From assembly GCF_025137375.1 (NCBI RefSeq), contig NZ_CP073720.1, positions 7,030,501 through 7,094,500 of the forward strand: a stretch of DNA of 64,000 bases, written 5' to 3'. The position numbers and the translations under genes are program-made. Origin of the DNA: Dactylosporangium fulvum (GTDB lineage: Bacteria > Actinomycetota > Actinomycetes > Mycobacteriales > Micromonosporaceae). Within the stretch, counting starts at the first letter, position 1; every line of letters starts with the position of its first letter. Below the pieces are notes generated by a model. The model made no database searches and was not told the DNA's origin. It saw only the letters and a program-made list of their open reading frames with translations. Below, piece after piece: positions 16,309 through 24,446 of this stretch.

Positions 16309-17219
16309 CGGTTACGCGCGTCCCGGGCGTCGAGCAGGGGCTGCAGGAATCCCGGCAGCTCCTCGGGCGTCCGGACGAACGCGAGCGGGTGCACGATGAC
16401 GCAGTCGGCGCCGGCGTCCCACAACGCCCGCGCCTCCTCGAGGACGGGCATCGCGCCGACCTCTTCGGCCGACTTCCCGTGCGCCACCAGCGTCGTGGCC
16501 GTGGTGACGGTGACCGAACCCGGATCCCGGCCGACCCGCTGGCACTCCTCGCGGATGTCGGCGACCGCCGCCCGCACGGCCTCGACCGGCATCGGGGCCG
16601 CCCACCAACCCAGGCCGAGGCGCACGATGCGCTGGATCGCCCGGGGAGTGGGGTTGAAGCCGAACGACAGCCGCAGGTTCGCGCCCTGCACCGGCACGGG
16701 CCTGCTGTGCAGGTCCGTGAAGTCCAGCCGTCGGCCCTCGTGGGCCGCGGGGCCACCGGCCCACAGCGCCCGGCAGACGGCGACCTGCTCCTCGAGGTAC
16801 CCGAAGCGACCCTCGAACGGCCGCTCGGTGGTCCGGTACTCCTCCTCCTGCCAGCCCGCACCGAGGCCCACGTCGAGCCGCCCGTCACAGATGACGTCGA
16901 GCGTCGCGAGTTGCTTGGCCAGCAGCACCGCGGGGCGGATCGGCGCGATGAGCACGTTGGTGCCGAGACGGGCGCGCTCGGTGACGGTGGCGACCGCCGC
17001 CAGCGCGGTCAGCGGCTCGAACCAGTTGGTCGAGATCGGGTACGGAAAACCGACGGTCACCCGGTCGCGGTGGGCCTGCTCGCTGATCGTCACGTGGTCG
17101 GGGAGCACGAGCAGGTCGACGCCCATCCGGTCGGCCAGGGTCGCCGCCTCGAGAATGCCGGTGAACCGGTCGCCATAGAGCTCGTCCACGCCCATCAGGT
17201 TGAAGCCCAACCGCGCCAT
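16281..17219 (-). CDS. LLM-class F420-dependent oxidoreductase
   Basis: 312 residues from the ATG at 17219. The bacterial-luciferase-like TIM barrel is clear from LADRMGVDLLVLPDHV, RARLGTNVLIAP, LATLDVICDGRLDVGLGAGW and the C-terminal LWDAGADCVIVH. The motif pattern fits the actinobacterial F420-dependent subfamily (TIGR03619 type) better than the FMN monooxygenases further right. It would move a hydride between F420H2 and an organic substrate. It is divergent from the SnoaL-like gene across a region with two palindromes. Coenzyme choice is from family knowledge only. Confidence 0.83.
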   Translation of the reverse strand: MARLGFNLMGVDELYGDRFTGILEAATLADRMGVDLLVLPDHVTISEQAHRDRVTVGFPYPISTNWFEPLTALAAVATVTERARLGTNVLIAPIRPAVLLAKQLATLDVICDGRLDVGLGAGWQEEEYRTTERPFEGRFGYLEEQVAVCRALWAGGPAAHEGRRLDFTDLHSRPVPVQGANLRLSFGFNPTPRAIQRIVRLGLGWWAAPMPVEAVRAAVADIREECQRVGRDPGSVTVTTATTLVAHGKSAEEVGAMPVLEEARALWDAGADCVIVHPLAFVRTPEELPGFLQPLLDARDARNRHDSRTTLS

Positions 17220-17244
17220 CGCGTCTCCACTTCCGCCATCAAAA

Positions 17245-17261
17245 CCGTTGGTGTCCAACGG
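17245..17261. promoter_or_regulatory. Inverted repeat CCGTTGG-TGT-CCAACGG in the divergent promoter
   Basis: Perfect 7-bp arms separated by three bases lie 26 bases upstream of the leftward luciferase-like gene start. Outer bases AA/TT partly extend the symmetry. It may be a second operator or an mRNA hairpin in the 5' leader of the leftward gene. Confidence 0.4.
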
Positions 17262-17269
17262 GTTTCCGA

Positions 17270-17287
17270 ACCAAGCAAGTGCTTGGT
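17270..17287. promoter_or_regulatory. 18-bp palindrome matching the KstR2 operator consensus
   Basis: The sequence ACCAAGCA-AG-TGCTTGGT is a perfect palindrome apart from the two central bases. Its core, AGCAAGTGCTTGGT (17274-17287), fits AnCAAGnnCTTGnT, the consensus described for the TetR-family repressor KstR2 of the cholesterol ring C/D regulon. It lies between the F420-type oxidoreductase gene and the SnoaL-like gene, so it can control both. Other TetR regulators use similar CAAG/CTTG half-sites, so the identity of the regulator is inference. Confidence 0.6.
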
Positions 17288-17364
17288 AGCTTACCTGTGC
17301 GGACCTGGATAACACCAGGCCACGATCCACACCAGACAGTCGAAACGATGCCGAGGGAGGTTTG

Positions 17365-17871
17365 ATGACGAGCGAGGATTCCGACCGGGCCGCCATCCGG
17401 GAGTTGGTGTGCCGGTACTGCCGGGGGATCGACCGGCTGGACATGGACCTGGTCCGGTCTTGCTACCACGACGGGGCGATCGACCATCACACCGGCTTCG
17501 ACGGGTCCGTCGACGAGTACATCGCCTGGGTGGAGCCGAAGCTGCGCGGCTTCGACGGGACCATGCACCTGGTCGCGAACCACCTCGTGGAGTTCGCGGG
17601 ATCCCGGGCACTGTCGGAGACCTACGGCATGGCCGTGCACTGGGGCACGCCGTCCGACAGCCCGCGCCTGAACTTCACCAGCGGCTTCCGCTACGTCGAC
17701 CTCGTGGAGCGGCGGGACGGCGAGTGGCGGATCCTCGAGCGGTACGCGTCGCGCGAGTGGACGCGCTCGGAGGCCAACCTGTTCATGCCCCGCGAAGGTC
17801 CCGGCCCGGCCGGGCGGCGGGACCGGGAGGACTACGTCTACCGGCTCCGGAGCCAGCTGGTCACACCGTGA
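17365..17871 (+). CDS. SnoaL-like / NTF2-fold protein
   Basis: 168 residues from the ATG at 17365, which follows GAGGGAGG. A TTG three bases earlier is not needed. The chain has the compact NTF2-like pattern: N-terminal helix IRELVCRYCRGIDRLDMDLV, then CYHDGAIDHHTGFDGSVDEYI, and strands ending RYASREWTRSE. SnoaL-like_4 proteins act as hydratases, isomerases or small subunits of ring-hydroxylating dioxygenases. Here it stands alone beside catabolic genes and the KstR2-like site. A hydratase or isomerase role on a ring intermediate is possible but not shown. Confidence 0.78.
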   Translation: MTSEDSDRAAIRELVCRYCRGIDRLDMDLVRSCYHDGAIDHHTGFDGSVDEYIAWVEPKLRGFDGTMHLVANHLVEFAGSRALSETYGMAVHWGTPSDSPRLNFTSGFRYVDLVERRDGEWRILERYASREWTRSEANLFMPREGPGPAGRRDREDYVYRLRSQLVTP

Positions 17872-17963
17872 AAACAACTCCTGACCGGGCCGTCAAGACC
17901 CAGGTTCGGCGTAGGCGCGGTGGCCACGCCCGATCGACAGGTCCTGCCGGCCGTCGATCGTGC

Positions 17964-17969
17964 TACGGT
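17964..17969 (+). promoter_or_regulatory. -10 element TACGGT giving a leaderless mRNA for the M24 gene
   Basis: TACGGT fits the actinobacterial TANNNT -10 pattern and ends 6 bases before the ATG at 17976, so transcription should start at or next to the start codon. No purine-rich ribosome site precedes this ATG, which supports the reading. No convincing -35 box is seen. Confidence 0.4.
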
Positions 17970-17975
17970 CCGCGA

Positions 17976-18716
17976 ATGACTGCAGGACACCAGATCGGCG
18001 AGCGGGAGGCGGAGCGGCAGGCGCGACTGCTCGCCGCCGAGGTGCAGGCGACGGAGCTGTTCGCCGAGGTGCAGGCGCGTGGTCTGGTCGCGCCGGGCCG
18101 CCGTGACCGCGAGGTCAGCGACGCGATCCGCGACCTCGCGCACGACATGTTCGGCGTCGAGAAGTTCTGGCACAAGCGGATCGTGCGCTCAGGCCCGCAC
18201 ACCATGGAGCCGTACGGGGCCAACCCGCCGGACCGGGTGATCGAGGCCGACGACGTCGTCATGTGCGACTTCGGACCGATCTTCGACGGCTGGGAGGCGG
18301 ACTTCGGCCGCACGTTCGTGCTCGGCGACGACCCGGTCAAGCACCGCCTCCGCGACGACCTCGCCACGATCTTCGCCGCCGGTCAGCGGCACTTCCTCGA
18401 TCACCCCGGCATCACCGGCGAGCAGTTGTTCACCCACGTGCTCGGCCTGATCGCGGACGCGGGATGGAAGCACGCCGCCGCGCACGCCGGGCACCTGATC
18501 GGCGAGTTCCCGCACGACCGCATCGACGACGACAAGATCTCCCTCTACATCACCCACGGCAGCGACCAGCCGATGCGCCGCCCCGACTCCTCCGGCCGCG
18601 CCTGCCACTGGATCCTCGAGGTCCACATCGTCGACCGGCAGCGCGGCATCGGCGGCTTCTACGAGCAACTGCTGGACCTGGAGCACGCCTCGGGGACGGC
18701 CGACCAGCAGGCGTAG
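17976..18716 (+). CDS. M24-family metallopeptidase-like (Xaa-Pro aminopeptidase fold) protein
   Basis: 246 residues with the pita-bread fold signatures. The first metal Asp is likely in MCDFGP, the second in EADFGRTF, the His in AAAHAGHLIGEFPH and a Glu in ILEVHIVD. It is shorter than full aminopeptidase P (about 400 aa) and has only the catalytic domain, like methionine aminopeptidase-sized M24 proteins found as stand-alone enzymes in actinomycetes. Substrate is unknown; creatinase-like non-peptidase members also have this fold. It is probably expressed alone from a leaderless promoter. Confidence 0.78.
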   Translation: MTAGHQIGEREAERQARLLAAEVQATELFAEVQARGLVAPGRRDREVSDAIRDLAHDMFGVEKFWHKRIVRSGPHTMEPYGANPPDRVIEADDVVMCDFGPIFDGWEADFGRTFVLGDDPVKHRLRDDLATIFAAGQRHFLDHPGITGEQLFTHVLGLIADAGWKHAAAHAGHLIGEFPHDRIDDDKISLYITHGSDQPMRRPDSSGRACHWILEVHIVDRQRGIGGFYEQLLDLEHASGTADQQA

Positions 18717-18717
18717 C

Positions 18718-18799
18718 GGCCTGTGAACTCCGGCAGGACCAGCGACGCGTCACCCTCGACGACGTCGGCCTGCGTGTCGACGGTCAGCAGCGCGGCCGG
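18718..18799 (-). pseudogene. Possible N-terminal remnant of an isochorismatase-family gene
   Basis: Read leftward, this 82-base stretch encodes PAALLTVDTQADVVEG followed by DASLVLPEFTGRYA. The first part resembles the beginning of isochorismatase/cysteine hydrolases (ALLVIDxQxDFxxG). A stop codon lies just upstream with no start, and the rest of the gene is missing, replaced by the end of the M24 gene. The match is short, so this may be chance. Confidence 0.3.
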
Positions 18800-18817
18800 T
18801 CGCCGCGAGGCCGGCCG

Positions 18818-19156
18818 TCATGCGTCGGCGCTCACGTAGACCCAGGCCCGCTCTCCGGAGGCCATCGGCAGCAGGACGCGGTGGTAGTCGTCGACCTCGT
18901 ACTCGTCGGCGGCGACCAGCTCGTCGTCGGTGATCTCGAAGACCGTTCCCGGCACGCGGTCGGCGTCGTCGCCGGTCGCCACGACGATCGGGTGGTGGGT
19001 CTCACCGCTGACCGCGAGCACGTCCGGATCGGTGATCTCCAGCATCCGCACCGCATAACCGGGCAGCGCGTCGTCACGGCCTGTCAGCCTCCGCCCGAAG
19101 TTGGCCACCTGCACCGCCGGATTCCGCAGCGTGCCGTACGAGAAGAGCAAGGGCAT
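18818..19156 (-). CDS. Gamma-glutamylcyclotransferase (AIG2)-like protein
   Basis: 112 residues from the ATG at 19156; an in-frame ATG at 19168 would add four residues. The family signature FSYGTLRNP lies at the N-terminus, and DDELVAADEYEVDDYHRVLLP contains the acidic region that carries the catalytic Glu in AIG2-like enzymes. Such proteins release 5-oxoproline from gamma-glutamyl compounds or glutathione-like thiols, or act on amines. It is a single gene at the left border of the sulfur-related island. Functional details are inferred from family only. Confidence 0.78.
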   Translation of the reverse strand: MPLLFSYGTLRNPAVQVANFGRRLTGRDDALPGYAVRMLEITDPDVLAVSGETHHPIVVATGDDADRVPGTVFEITDDELVAADEYEVDDYHRVLLPMASGERAWVYVSADA

Positions 19157-19290
19157 GCCCAGGATCATGCACGAACCGCCGGTGCCCGTTCGGTCCGGTT
19201 CCCGGCAGCCGGGACGTCGAGGCGCCACTCGCCGCCCCGACGGCGGCACCTGTGCCACGGCCATGCGGGGTGGCCGACAAACGCCTGGCG

Positions 19291-19857
19291 TCACCCCGAC
19301 GGATCACCGGTGTCGCCGCGCTGATCCACACCCTTGGTCACGGCTGCCGCACGCAGGCCGAACGCGCTGCGGTGGAAGACCAGGGGCAACGAGTGGTCGG
19401 CGTGCTGAACCGCGTGGAGCCGCAGCAGCACGATCGTGTGGTCCCCCGCCTCGACCTCCCGGTAGATCGTGGTATCGAACTGCGCGAGCCCGTCGGGCAA
19501 CGTCACCGCGCCGTGTTCGCTCAGCACGATCTCGACGCTGTCGAAGCGGGAATCGACCGGGCCGGCGAGCTGGCGGGCGAGACCTCCGTGCCGGTCGGCC
19601 AGGATGGTGACACCCAGGTGCGCCGCGCGCCGCAGCGCGGGCCACGTCTTGGACAGGTTGGCGACGGAGAACGATACGAGAGGTGGATCGAGGCTGACCG
19701 ACGTGAAGGAGCTGGCCGCGAGGCCGACGAGGGCGCCGTCGACCTGAGCGGCCACCGCCACGACACCACTGGGGAAGATGCCGAATGCCTGGCGCAGGCG
19801 TGCCGGGTCGAGGTCCTGGTTCGTGGGGAACGTCGGGAAGAGATCGGTCACGTTCAT
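19291..19857 (-). CDS. Flavin reductase (HpaC/RutF/DszD-like)
   Basis: 188 residues with the FMN-binding split-barrel pattern: AFGIFPSGVVAVAA, the flavin-binding AASSFTSVSLDPPLVSFSV and the C-terminal HADHSLPLVFHRSAF. It reduces FMN with NAD(P)H to supply two-component monooxygenases. It is the last gene of a leftward operon, 13 bases after the DszA/NtaA-like monooxygenase at 19871, and is the only visible flavin reductase for the several monooxygenases in this island. Confidence 0.87.
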   Translation of the reverse strand: MNVTDLFPTFPTNQDLDPARLRQAFGIFPSGVVAVAAQVDGALVGLAASSFTSVSLDPPLVSFSVANLSKTWPALRRAAHLGVTILADRHGGLARQLAGPVDSRFDSVEIVLSEHGAVTLPDGLAQFDTTIYREVEAGDHTIVLLRLHAVQHADHSLPLVFHRSAFGLRAAAVTKGVDQRGDTGDPSG

Positions 19858-19870
19858 CCCCTCTCAGATG

Positions 19871-21163
19871 TCAGCCGAAATCGGGGGTCGGCGAGGCTGC
19901 CTGGAAGTGCCCTCGGAGGGTGCTGGTCTCGTACTCGTGCCGATACAGGCCGCGTTTGCGCAGGATCGGAACGAGTTCGTCGGCGATCACCTCGAGGCCG
20001 TCGACCAGCACATCGGGTTGCAGGTTGAAGCCGTCGATCGCGCCGGAGCGGAACCAGTCCTCGATGTGGTCGGCGAGCTGCTCGGGCGTGCCGACGAAGC
20101 CCGCGTGGCCGGAGCCGGTGTAGCGGGTCTGCTTCAGGTACTCGCGCACGGTCGGGTTCGTGCGCCGGATCTGCGTGACGATCGACTCGCGGAAGCCCAT
20201 GCTGCCCTGGAAGGTCTGCGTGTCCGCGGGCGCGGCCAGGACCTCCTCGGGGAACGGCTCGTCGAGCTCGAGCTTCGATGCGTCGTACCCGATCGACTGG
20301 GACAGCCATTGGATCGAGTAGGAGGCCGGGCCGGCGTCGTGCAGCTCGTCGCTGCGCCGCTTGGCCTCCTCCTCGGTGCTGCCGAGGCTGAGCAGCAGGC
20401 CGGGAAGGATCTTCACGTCGTCGGGCGAGCGGCCGTTGTCGCGGGCGAGGCGCTTGACGAGACGGTAGTGCTCGATCGCCTTCTCCTTCGTCAGCTCGGC
20501 GGCGAACACGCCCTCGGCGACCCGCCCGGCCAAGGCCCGCCCCTTGGGCGATCCGCCCGCCTGCAGCAGCACCGGACGGCCCTGTGCGGAGGGCGGCACG
20601 CGGAGCCGACCGTCGACGTCGAAGAAGTCGCCGTGGTGGTGGACGTCGCGGCCGGTCCCGGCGGAGTCCCACAGCGCCGTGACGACGTCGACGAACTCTG
20701 CGGCCCGTTCGTACCGGTCGTCACGCAACGGCACGTCGGCCAGGCCGAAGTTGCGGGCGGCCTGCGCGCCGCGCGTGGTGACGATGTTCCAGCCCGCGCG
20801 GCCGCCGGACAGGGTGTCCCAGGAGAGCAACCGCTCGGCGAGCTCGAAGGGGTCGTTGAAGGTCGTCGACGCCGTGGACACCAGGCCGACGCGCTCCGTC
20901 GCGGCGGCGACGTAGCCCCAGTTCACGGTGGGTTCGAGCCGGATCGGGTTGGCGTCGTAGGCGGGATCACCGAGGACCGGCCCGTCGGCCAGGAAGATCG
21001 CGTCGAGCGTCCCGCGCTCGGCCGTCCGCCCGATGCCCGCCCAGTACTCCGGGTCGACGAAGGAGTCCTTCTTCAGCAGCGGCGACTGCCAGGCGGCCGG
21101 CAGATAACCAAGGACGAGCACGTTGATGCCCAGGATGACGTGTCCCGTGCGGCGATCGGTCAT
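19871..21163 (-). CDS. LLM-class FMN-dependent monooxygenase, NtaA/SnaA/DszA family
   Basis: 430 residues, the family length. Typical segments are WAGIGRTAERGTLDAIFLAD, LLSWDTLSGGRAGWNIVTT, the family insert GDFFDVDGRLRVPPSAQGRP followed by VLLQAGGSPKGRALA, and a C-terminal GLYRHEYETSTLRGHF. These enzymes use reduced FMN and oxygen to cleave C-N or C-S bonds (nitrilotriacetate, dibenzothiophene sulfone, cyclic sulfones). Context with a flavin reductase and DszC-like protein favours an organosulfur substrate (inference). Start ATG at 21163 follows GAGAAGAAG. Confidence 0.88.
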   Translation of the reverse strand: MTDRRTGHVILGINVLVLGYLPAAWQSPLLKKDSFVDPEYWAGIGRTAERGTLDAIFLADGPVLGDPAYDANPIRLEPTVNWGYVAAATERVGLVSTASTTFNDPFELAERLLSWDTLSGGRAGWNIVTTRGAQAARNFGLADVPLRDDRYERAAEFVDVVTALWDSAGTGRDVHHHGDFFDVDGRLRVPPSAQGRPVLLQAGGSPKGRALAGRVAEGVFAAELTKEKAIEHYRLVKRLARDNGRSPDDVKILPGLLLSLGSTEEEAKRRSDELHDAGPASYSIQWLSQSIGYDASKLELDEPFPEEVLAAPADTQTFQGSMGFRESIVTQIRRTNPTVREYLKQTRYTGSGHAGFVGTPEQLADHIEDWFRSGAIDGFNLQPDVLVDGLEVIADELVPILRKRGLYRHEYETSTLRGHFQAASPTPDFG

Positions 21164-21179
21164 AGCTTCTTCTCCGAGA

Positions 21180-22094
21180 TCACAGGGAAGGGTGGGGTTC
21201 GGGGACGGGAAACGCGGCGCGGCTGCTCGTGGGCCGCGCCGGACCCGGCAGGCCGAGGGCGGCACGCAGCGGTACGCCCGGCGCCACGGGCGTGAAGCCG
21301 TCGGCGAGCAACCGCTCGGCCTCGGTCAGCACCTCGTCCAGGCTCTGGTCGGCGGTCGGCCGCAGCAGTACGCCGTCGGCGTCGCCGTCCGGCGACCGCA
21401 GGCCGAGCGGGACGACGCGGACGGATCCGCCGGCGCCGACGACCAGGTCCACCGGCGACGAGTCGGCGACGACGTCGTCCGGCGCGGTGGCGTACCAGCC
21501 GATGAGGGAGGCGCCCGAGGCGGGCTCCGGAGCGTTCAGCGGACCGGCGATGGCGAAGGCGCCGTCGTGGTCGACGTGAACGATCTGGTCCGATCGCACC
21601 AGGATGCCGGTTTCATGGTCGCCGATGATGGAGTCGTAGGGCCAGCTCTGCTCGAGCGCACGGACGGCGCGGGCCGCGTCGAGCGCCGTCGCCGCGTTGA
21701 GGGGCGCTCCGCCGCCCAGTCCGGCGCCGCCCCAGGCGCCGGCGTCGTCCGGCCCGGGTGGGGCGTATGCGTCCACCACCCCGAAGAGCACGCCGCTGCG
21801 CCCGCGGGAAAGGTGCCCGAGAGACGCCACCCGGCGTGCCAGGTTGTAGGGGTGGTCGCGCTGCGGGCTGGCGACGATCAGGAAACGCGCTCGGGTCGTG
21901 CGACCGGCGAGGCTCGCGCCGACGGCGCTGCTGTCCAGCGTCGACGGCACCGGGCCGCGGCCATCGATCCGGTCGATCCCCAGGACGGTGAACGCGAGCG
22001 GAAGCCCGTCCCAACGGGCGAGCAGGTCGGCGCTGCCGGTCAGCTCGACGAGGTGCGGACCGGCGAGGCCGATGGCGAGATAGGGGGTGGGCAT
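21180..22094 (-). CDS. Degenerate luciferase-like (NtaA-type) paralogue, probably non-catalytic
   Basis: 304 residues. The middle can be aligned by eye with NtaA/DszA proteins: LGHLSRGRSGVLFGVVD corresponds to LDHLSGGRAGWNVVT, and VHVDHDGAFAIAGPLNAP corresponds to the VHHIDHxGxxFxVRGPLNVP insert. The N-terminal substrate/flavin segments are reduced, and the C-terminal region is about 130 residues shorter than in active paralogues. It lies between two luciferase-like genes in the same operon, 16 bases after one start and before the next. It could be a partner or sensor subunit, or a decaying duplicate; base composition and codon use look normal. Confidence 0.7.
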   Translation of the reverse strand: MPTPYLAIGLAGPHLVELTGSADLLARWDGLPLAFTVLGIDRIDGRGPVPSTLDSSAVGASLAGRTTRARFLIVASPQRDHPYNLARRVASLGHLSRGRSGVLFGVVDAYAPPGPDDAGAWGGAGLGGGAPLNAATALDAARAVRALEQSWPYDSIIGDHETGILVRSDQIVHVDHDGAFAIAGPLNAPEPASGASLIGWYATAPDDVVADSSPVDLVVGAGGSVRVVPLGLRSPDGDADGVLLRPTADQSLDEVLTEAERLLADGFTPVAPGVPLRAALGLPGPARPTSSRAAFPVPEPHPSL

Positions 22095-22126
22095 CGTTCT
22101 TCCCTTCGCTGGTGGGGCGGTACGGG

Positions 22127-23170
22127 TCATCGCAGCGCTCCGGCCGGCTGCCACCCGATCGCCGGCCCGATCTCCGTGGCCAGGACGTGCAGCCGGGCTC
22201 GGGCCTTCGCCGCGTCGAAGTCGTCGCGGTAGGAGAAGTTGGCGACGAAGTCCGTTGCCCCGGCCGCGATCGCCGGGTCGGTGCCGACCCGCTCGGCGAT
22301 GTCGTCGGCGGAGCCGTAGAACGGCACGAGGTCGAGGTACTCACGCACGCTCAGGCCGCGCAGTCGCTGGTTGCCGCTCAACGCGGCCCGGTCGGCCAAC
22401 GCCTGCAGCCTCGGTCCGAGAACGGACTCCACCTCGCGCAGCACCGTGTGCTTGTCACGCCCGGCGTACACGAACCGGAAGATCGCGACACGAGGCGGGT
22501 CGTCCGGCTTGGCGCGCCCGTGCGCCGCCACGTACGCCGCGACCTTCGGTGCCTGACCGGTGTCGGCCGGATCGAAGAAGGCGCCCTGCTGCAGGCCGTC
22601 CCCGGCGAGGCCGGCCGCGACGGCCTGCTCGATGCTGGTCGCGGCCTGCCAGAGGTGTCGCCGTACCCGCGTGCCGTCCGGATACAGGCGCGGCCCGTCG
22701 GCGCCGGCCACCAGCGGCTGGCCCTCGAGCGCCGCGTGCAGCGCCGCGACCTTCCGGTCGTACAGGGCATGGCGCTGGTCGGCCGGAAGCCCGAACGCGG
22801 CGAACCCGTCGAGATTGGCGCCGCCCGTGCCCAGCCCGAGGTGCAGCCGGCCGCCGGTGAGCGCGTCGACGACCGCCGCGTCCTCGGCGAGCCGCAACGG
22901 GTCCTCCAGTGGCAGGGTGGTGATGCCGGTGCCGAGCGTGATACGCGACGTCCGGGCCGCCGCCGCGGCGAGGAACGGCAGCGGCGACGCGAACGGGCCG
23001 TCGGTGTTGTCGAAGTGGTGCTGGCCCACCCACGCGCTGTCGATGCCGAGCTGTTCGGCGTACGCGATGGTGTCGATGACCTCGTCGTAGACCCGCGCGA
23101 CGTCGTCGATGGCGCGCGAGGTGGTGCGGAAGTTGAGGGCGAAGCCGAGGCGAAGCGGCCGGTGTGACAT
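22127..23170 (-). CDS. LLM-class flavin-dependent oxidoreductase
   Basis: 347 residues from the ATG at 23170. Luciferase-like features: YAEQLGIDSAWVGQHHFDN, RITLGTGITTLP, AVVDALTGGRLHLGLGTGG and the C-terminal FYGSADDIAERVGTDPAI. It is closer to the alkanal monooxygenase-like group than to NtaA/DszA. It probably uses FMN supplied by the flavin reductase in the same operon. The gene lies between the DszC-like flavoprotein gene (23 bases upstream) and the degenerate paralogue. Substrate unknown. Confidence 0.85.
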   Translation of the reverse strand: MSHRPLRLGFALNFRTTSRAIDDVARVYDEVIDTIAYAEQLGIDSAWVGQHHFDNTDGPFASPLPFLAAAAARTSRITLGTGITTLPLEDPLRLAEDAAVVDALTGGRLHLGLGTGGANLDGFAAFGLPADQRHALYDRKVAALHAALEGQPLVAGADGPRLYPDGTRVRRHLWQAATSIEQAVAAGLAGDGLQQGAFFDPADTGQAPKVAAYVAAHGRAKPDDPPRVAIFRFVYAGRDKHTVLREVESVLGPRLQALADRAALSGNQRLRGLSVREYLDLVPFYGSADDIAERVGTDPAIAAGATDFVANFSYRDDFDAAKARARLHVLATEIGPAIGWQPAGALR

Positions 23171-23193
23171 GTGTGCAGCTCCTGCGATACGGG

Positions 23194-24444
23194 TCAGTTG
23201 CCCTGGCCGCCGCGGTGGGTGAAGGTCAGGTCGGGCACCGGGTCGGCGCCGTTGACGATCCAGTCGCCCAGGATGCGCGCCTTGTAGACCCGCGGGTTGT
23301 GGGAGGCGAGGGTGCGGGCGTTGCGCCAGTGCCGGTCGAGCCGCAGCGTCTCGGAGACGCCGGACGCGCCGAGGGCGTCGAAGACGGTCGTCGTGGCCTG
23401 TAGCGCGGCGTCGATGATGGCCAGCTGCGCCTGCGCCGTGGCCACCTCGGCCGCAAGGACCCGCTGCTTGCGGAGCGCTTCGTCGCCGCTCGCGTGGGCC
23501 GCCGCGACCAGGTCGATGGCGTGCGCCGCCGCCCGCAGCGCCGCCCCGGCCGCAAAGGCGTACACGGAGACCTGGCCGATGACCTGCAGCAGCTGAGCGT
23601 CGCGGGTCGGGTCGGGGTCGAGCGCCTGAGGGTAGTTGCGGCCGCGGGCCTTCAGCGCGCTGGTCCCGTCGCGCAGCGCCGCCCGGGTGATGCCGGTCAG
23701 CACGGACAGCATCGCGGCCTGGTAGAAGTGCCCCTGGTAGACGAAGCGCTCCCCGGCCGGGAAGACGTCGCCCTCCGCCGCGGGAACGTCGGTGTACGTG
23801 GCGCTGCCGCTGGCGGTGGTCCGCTGGCCGAAGCCGGTCCAGTCGTCGACCAGCAGCACCCCCGGGTCGTCGCGGCGCACGAGGGCGGTCAGCACGGTGT
23901 CGCCGTCGCCCTTGCCGAGCACGTCGAGCCAGTCGGCGTAGAGGCTGCCGGTGGCGTAGAACTTGGCGCCGCTGACCAGCCACCCGTCGCCGTTTCTGCG
24001 CACCGTCGTCTTGAGGTTGGCGAACGTGCCGTTGTTGGCCTCGGTCCACCCGCCGCCGACGAACTCGCCGGCGAGGAACCGCTGGATCCACCGGTCGTTG
24101 GTCGGCGAGGGCGGAGCGTTGAGCCGGTCCTCGACGAAGGCGAGGTGGTTGCGCCAGATGTGCGCGACGTTGGCGTCGGCCTCGGCGAGATCCGCGAGCA
24201 ACACGAAGGTCTGCTCCAGTGAGGCGCCGAAACCGCCGAGCTCGACCGGGATGCGGACCCGGCCGAATCCGGCGTCCTTGAGCCACTGCACTTGGTCGTG
24301 GGGGAAGGCCCGGTCCTGCTCCCGGGCGACGTTGTCCTCGGCGATCCGGTCGAAGACCGGCTGGAAGCGCTCGGAGAGCTCGGTGGCGGTGGCGGTGGCG
24401 GGACGCAGGTAGGTCAGCCCGGTGGGGGCGTCAGTCGTGGTCAT
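23194..24444 (-). CDS. Acyl-CoA-dehydrogenase-fold flavin monooxygenase (DszC/SfnC-like)
   Basis: 416 residues with the acyl-CoA dehydrogenase fold: N-terminal helices (AFPHDQVQWLKDAGFGRVRIP), middle barrel GWTEANNGTFANLKTTV and KFYATGSLYADW, and a C-terminal helical bundle ending in a Gly/Gln-rich tail. Loss of the usual SE..AGSD flavin motif and the presence of flavin reductase and luciferase-like genes point to the reduced-flavin monooxygenase branch (DszC, SfnC) that oxidises sulfur to sulfoxide or sulfone. It starts 2 bases after the ABC ATPase stop region, so it belongs to the transporter operon. Confidence 0.83.
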   Translation of the reverse strand: MTTTDAPTGLTYLRPATATATELSERFQPVFDRIAEDNVAREQDRAFPHDQVQWLKDAGFGRVRIPVELGGFGASLEQTFVLLADLAEADANVAHIWRNHLAFVEDRLNAPPSPTNDRWIQRFLAGEFVGGGWTEANNGTFANLKTTVRRNGDGWLVSGAKFYATGSLYADWLDVLGKGDGDTVLTALVRRDDPGVLLVDDWTGFGQRTTASGSATYTDVPAAEGDVFPAGERFVYQGHFYQAAMLSVLTGITRAALRDGTSALKARGRNYPQALDPDPTRDAQLLQVIGQVSVYAFAAGAALRAAAHAIDLVAAAHASGDEALRKQRVLAAEVATAQAQLAIIDAALQATTTVFDALGASGVSETLRLDRHWRNARTLASHNPRVYKARILGDWIVNGADPVPDLTFTHRGGQGN

Positions 24445-24446
24445 GG

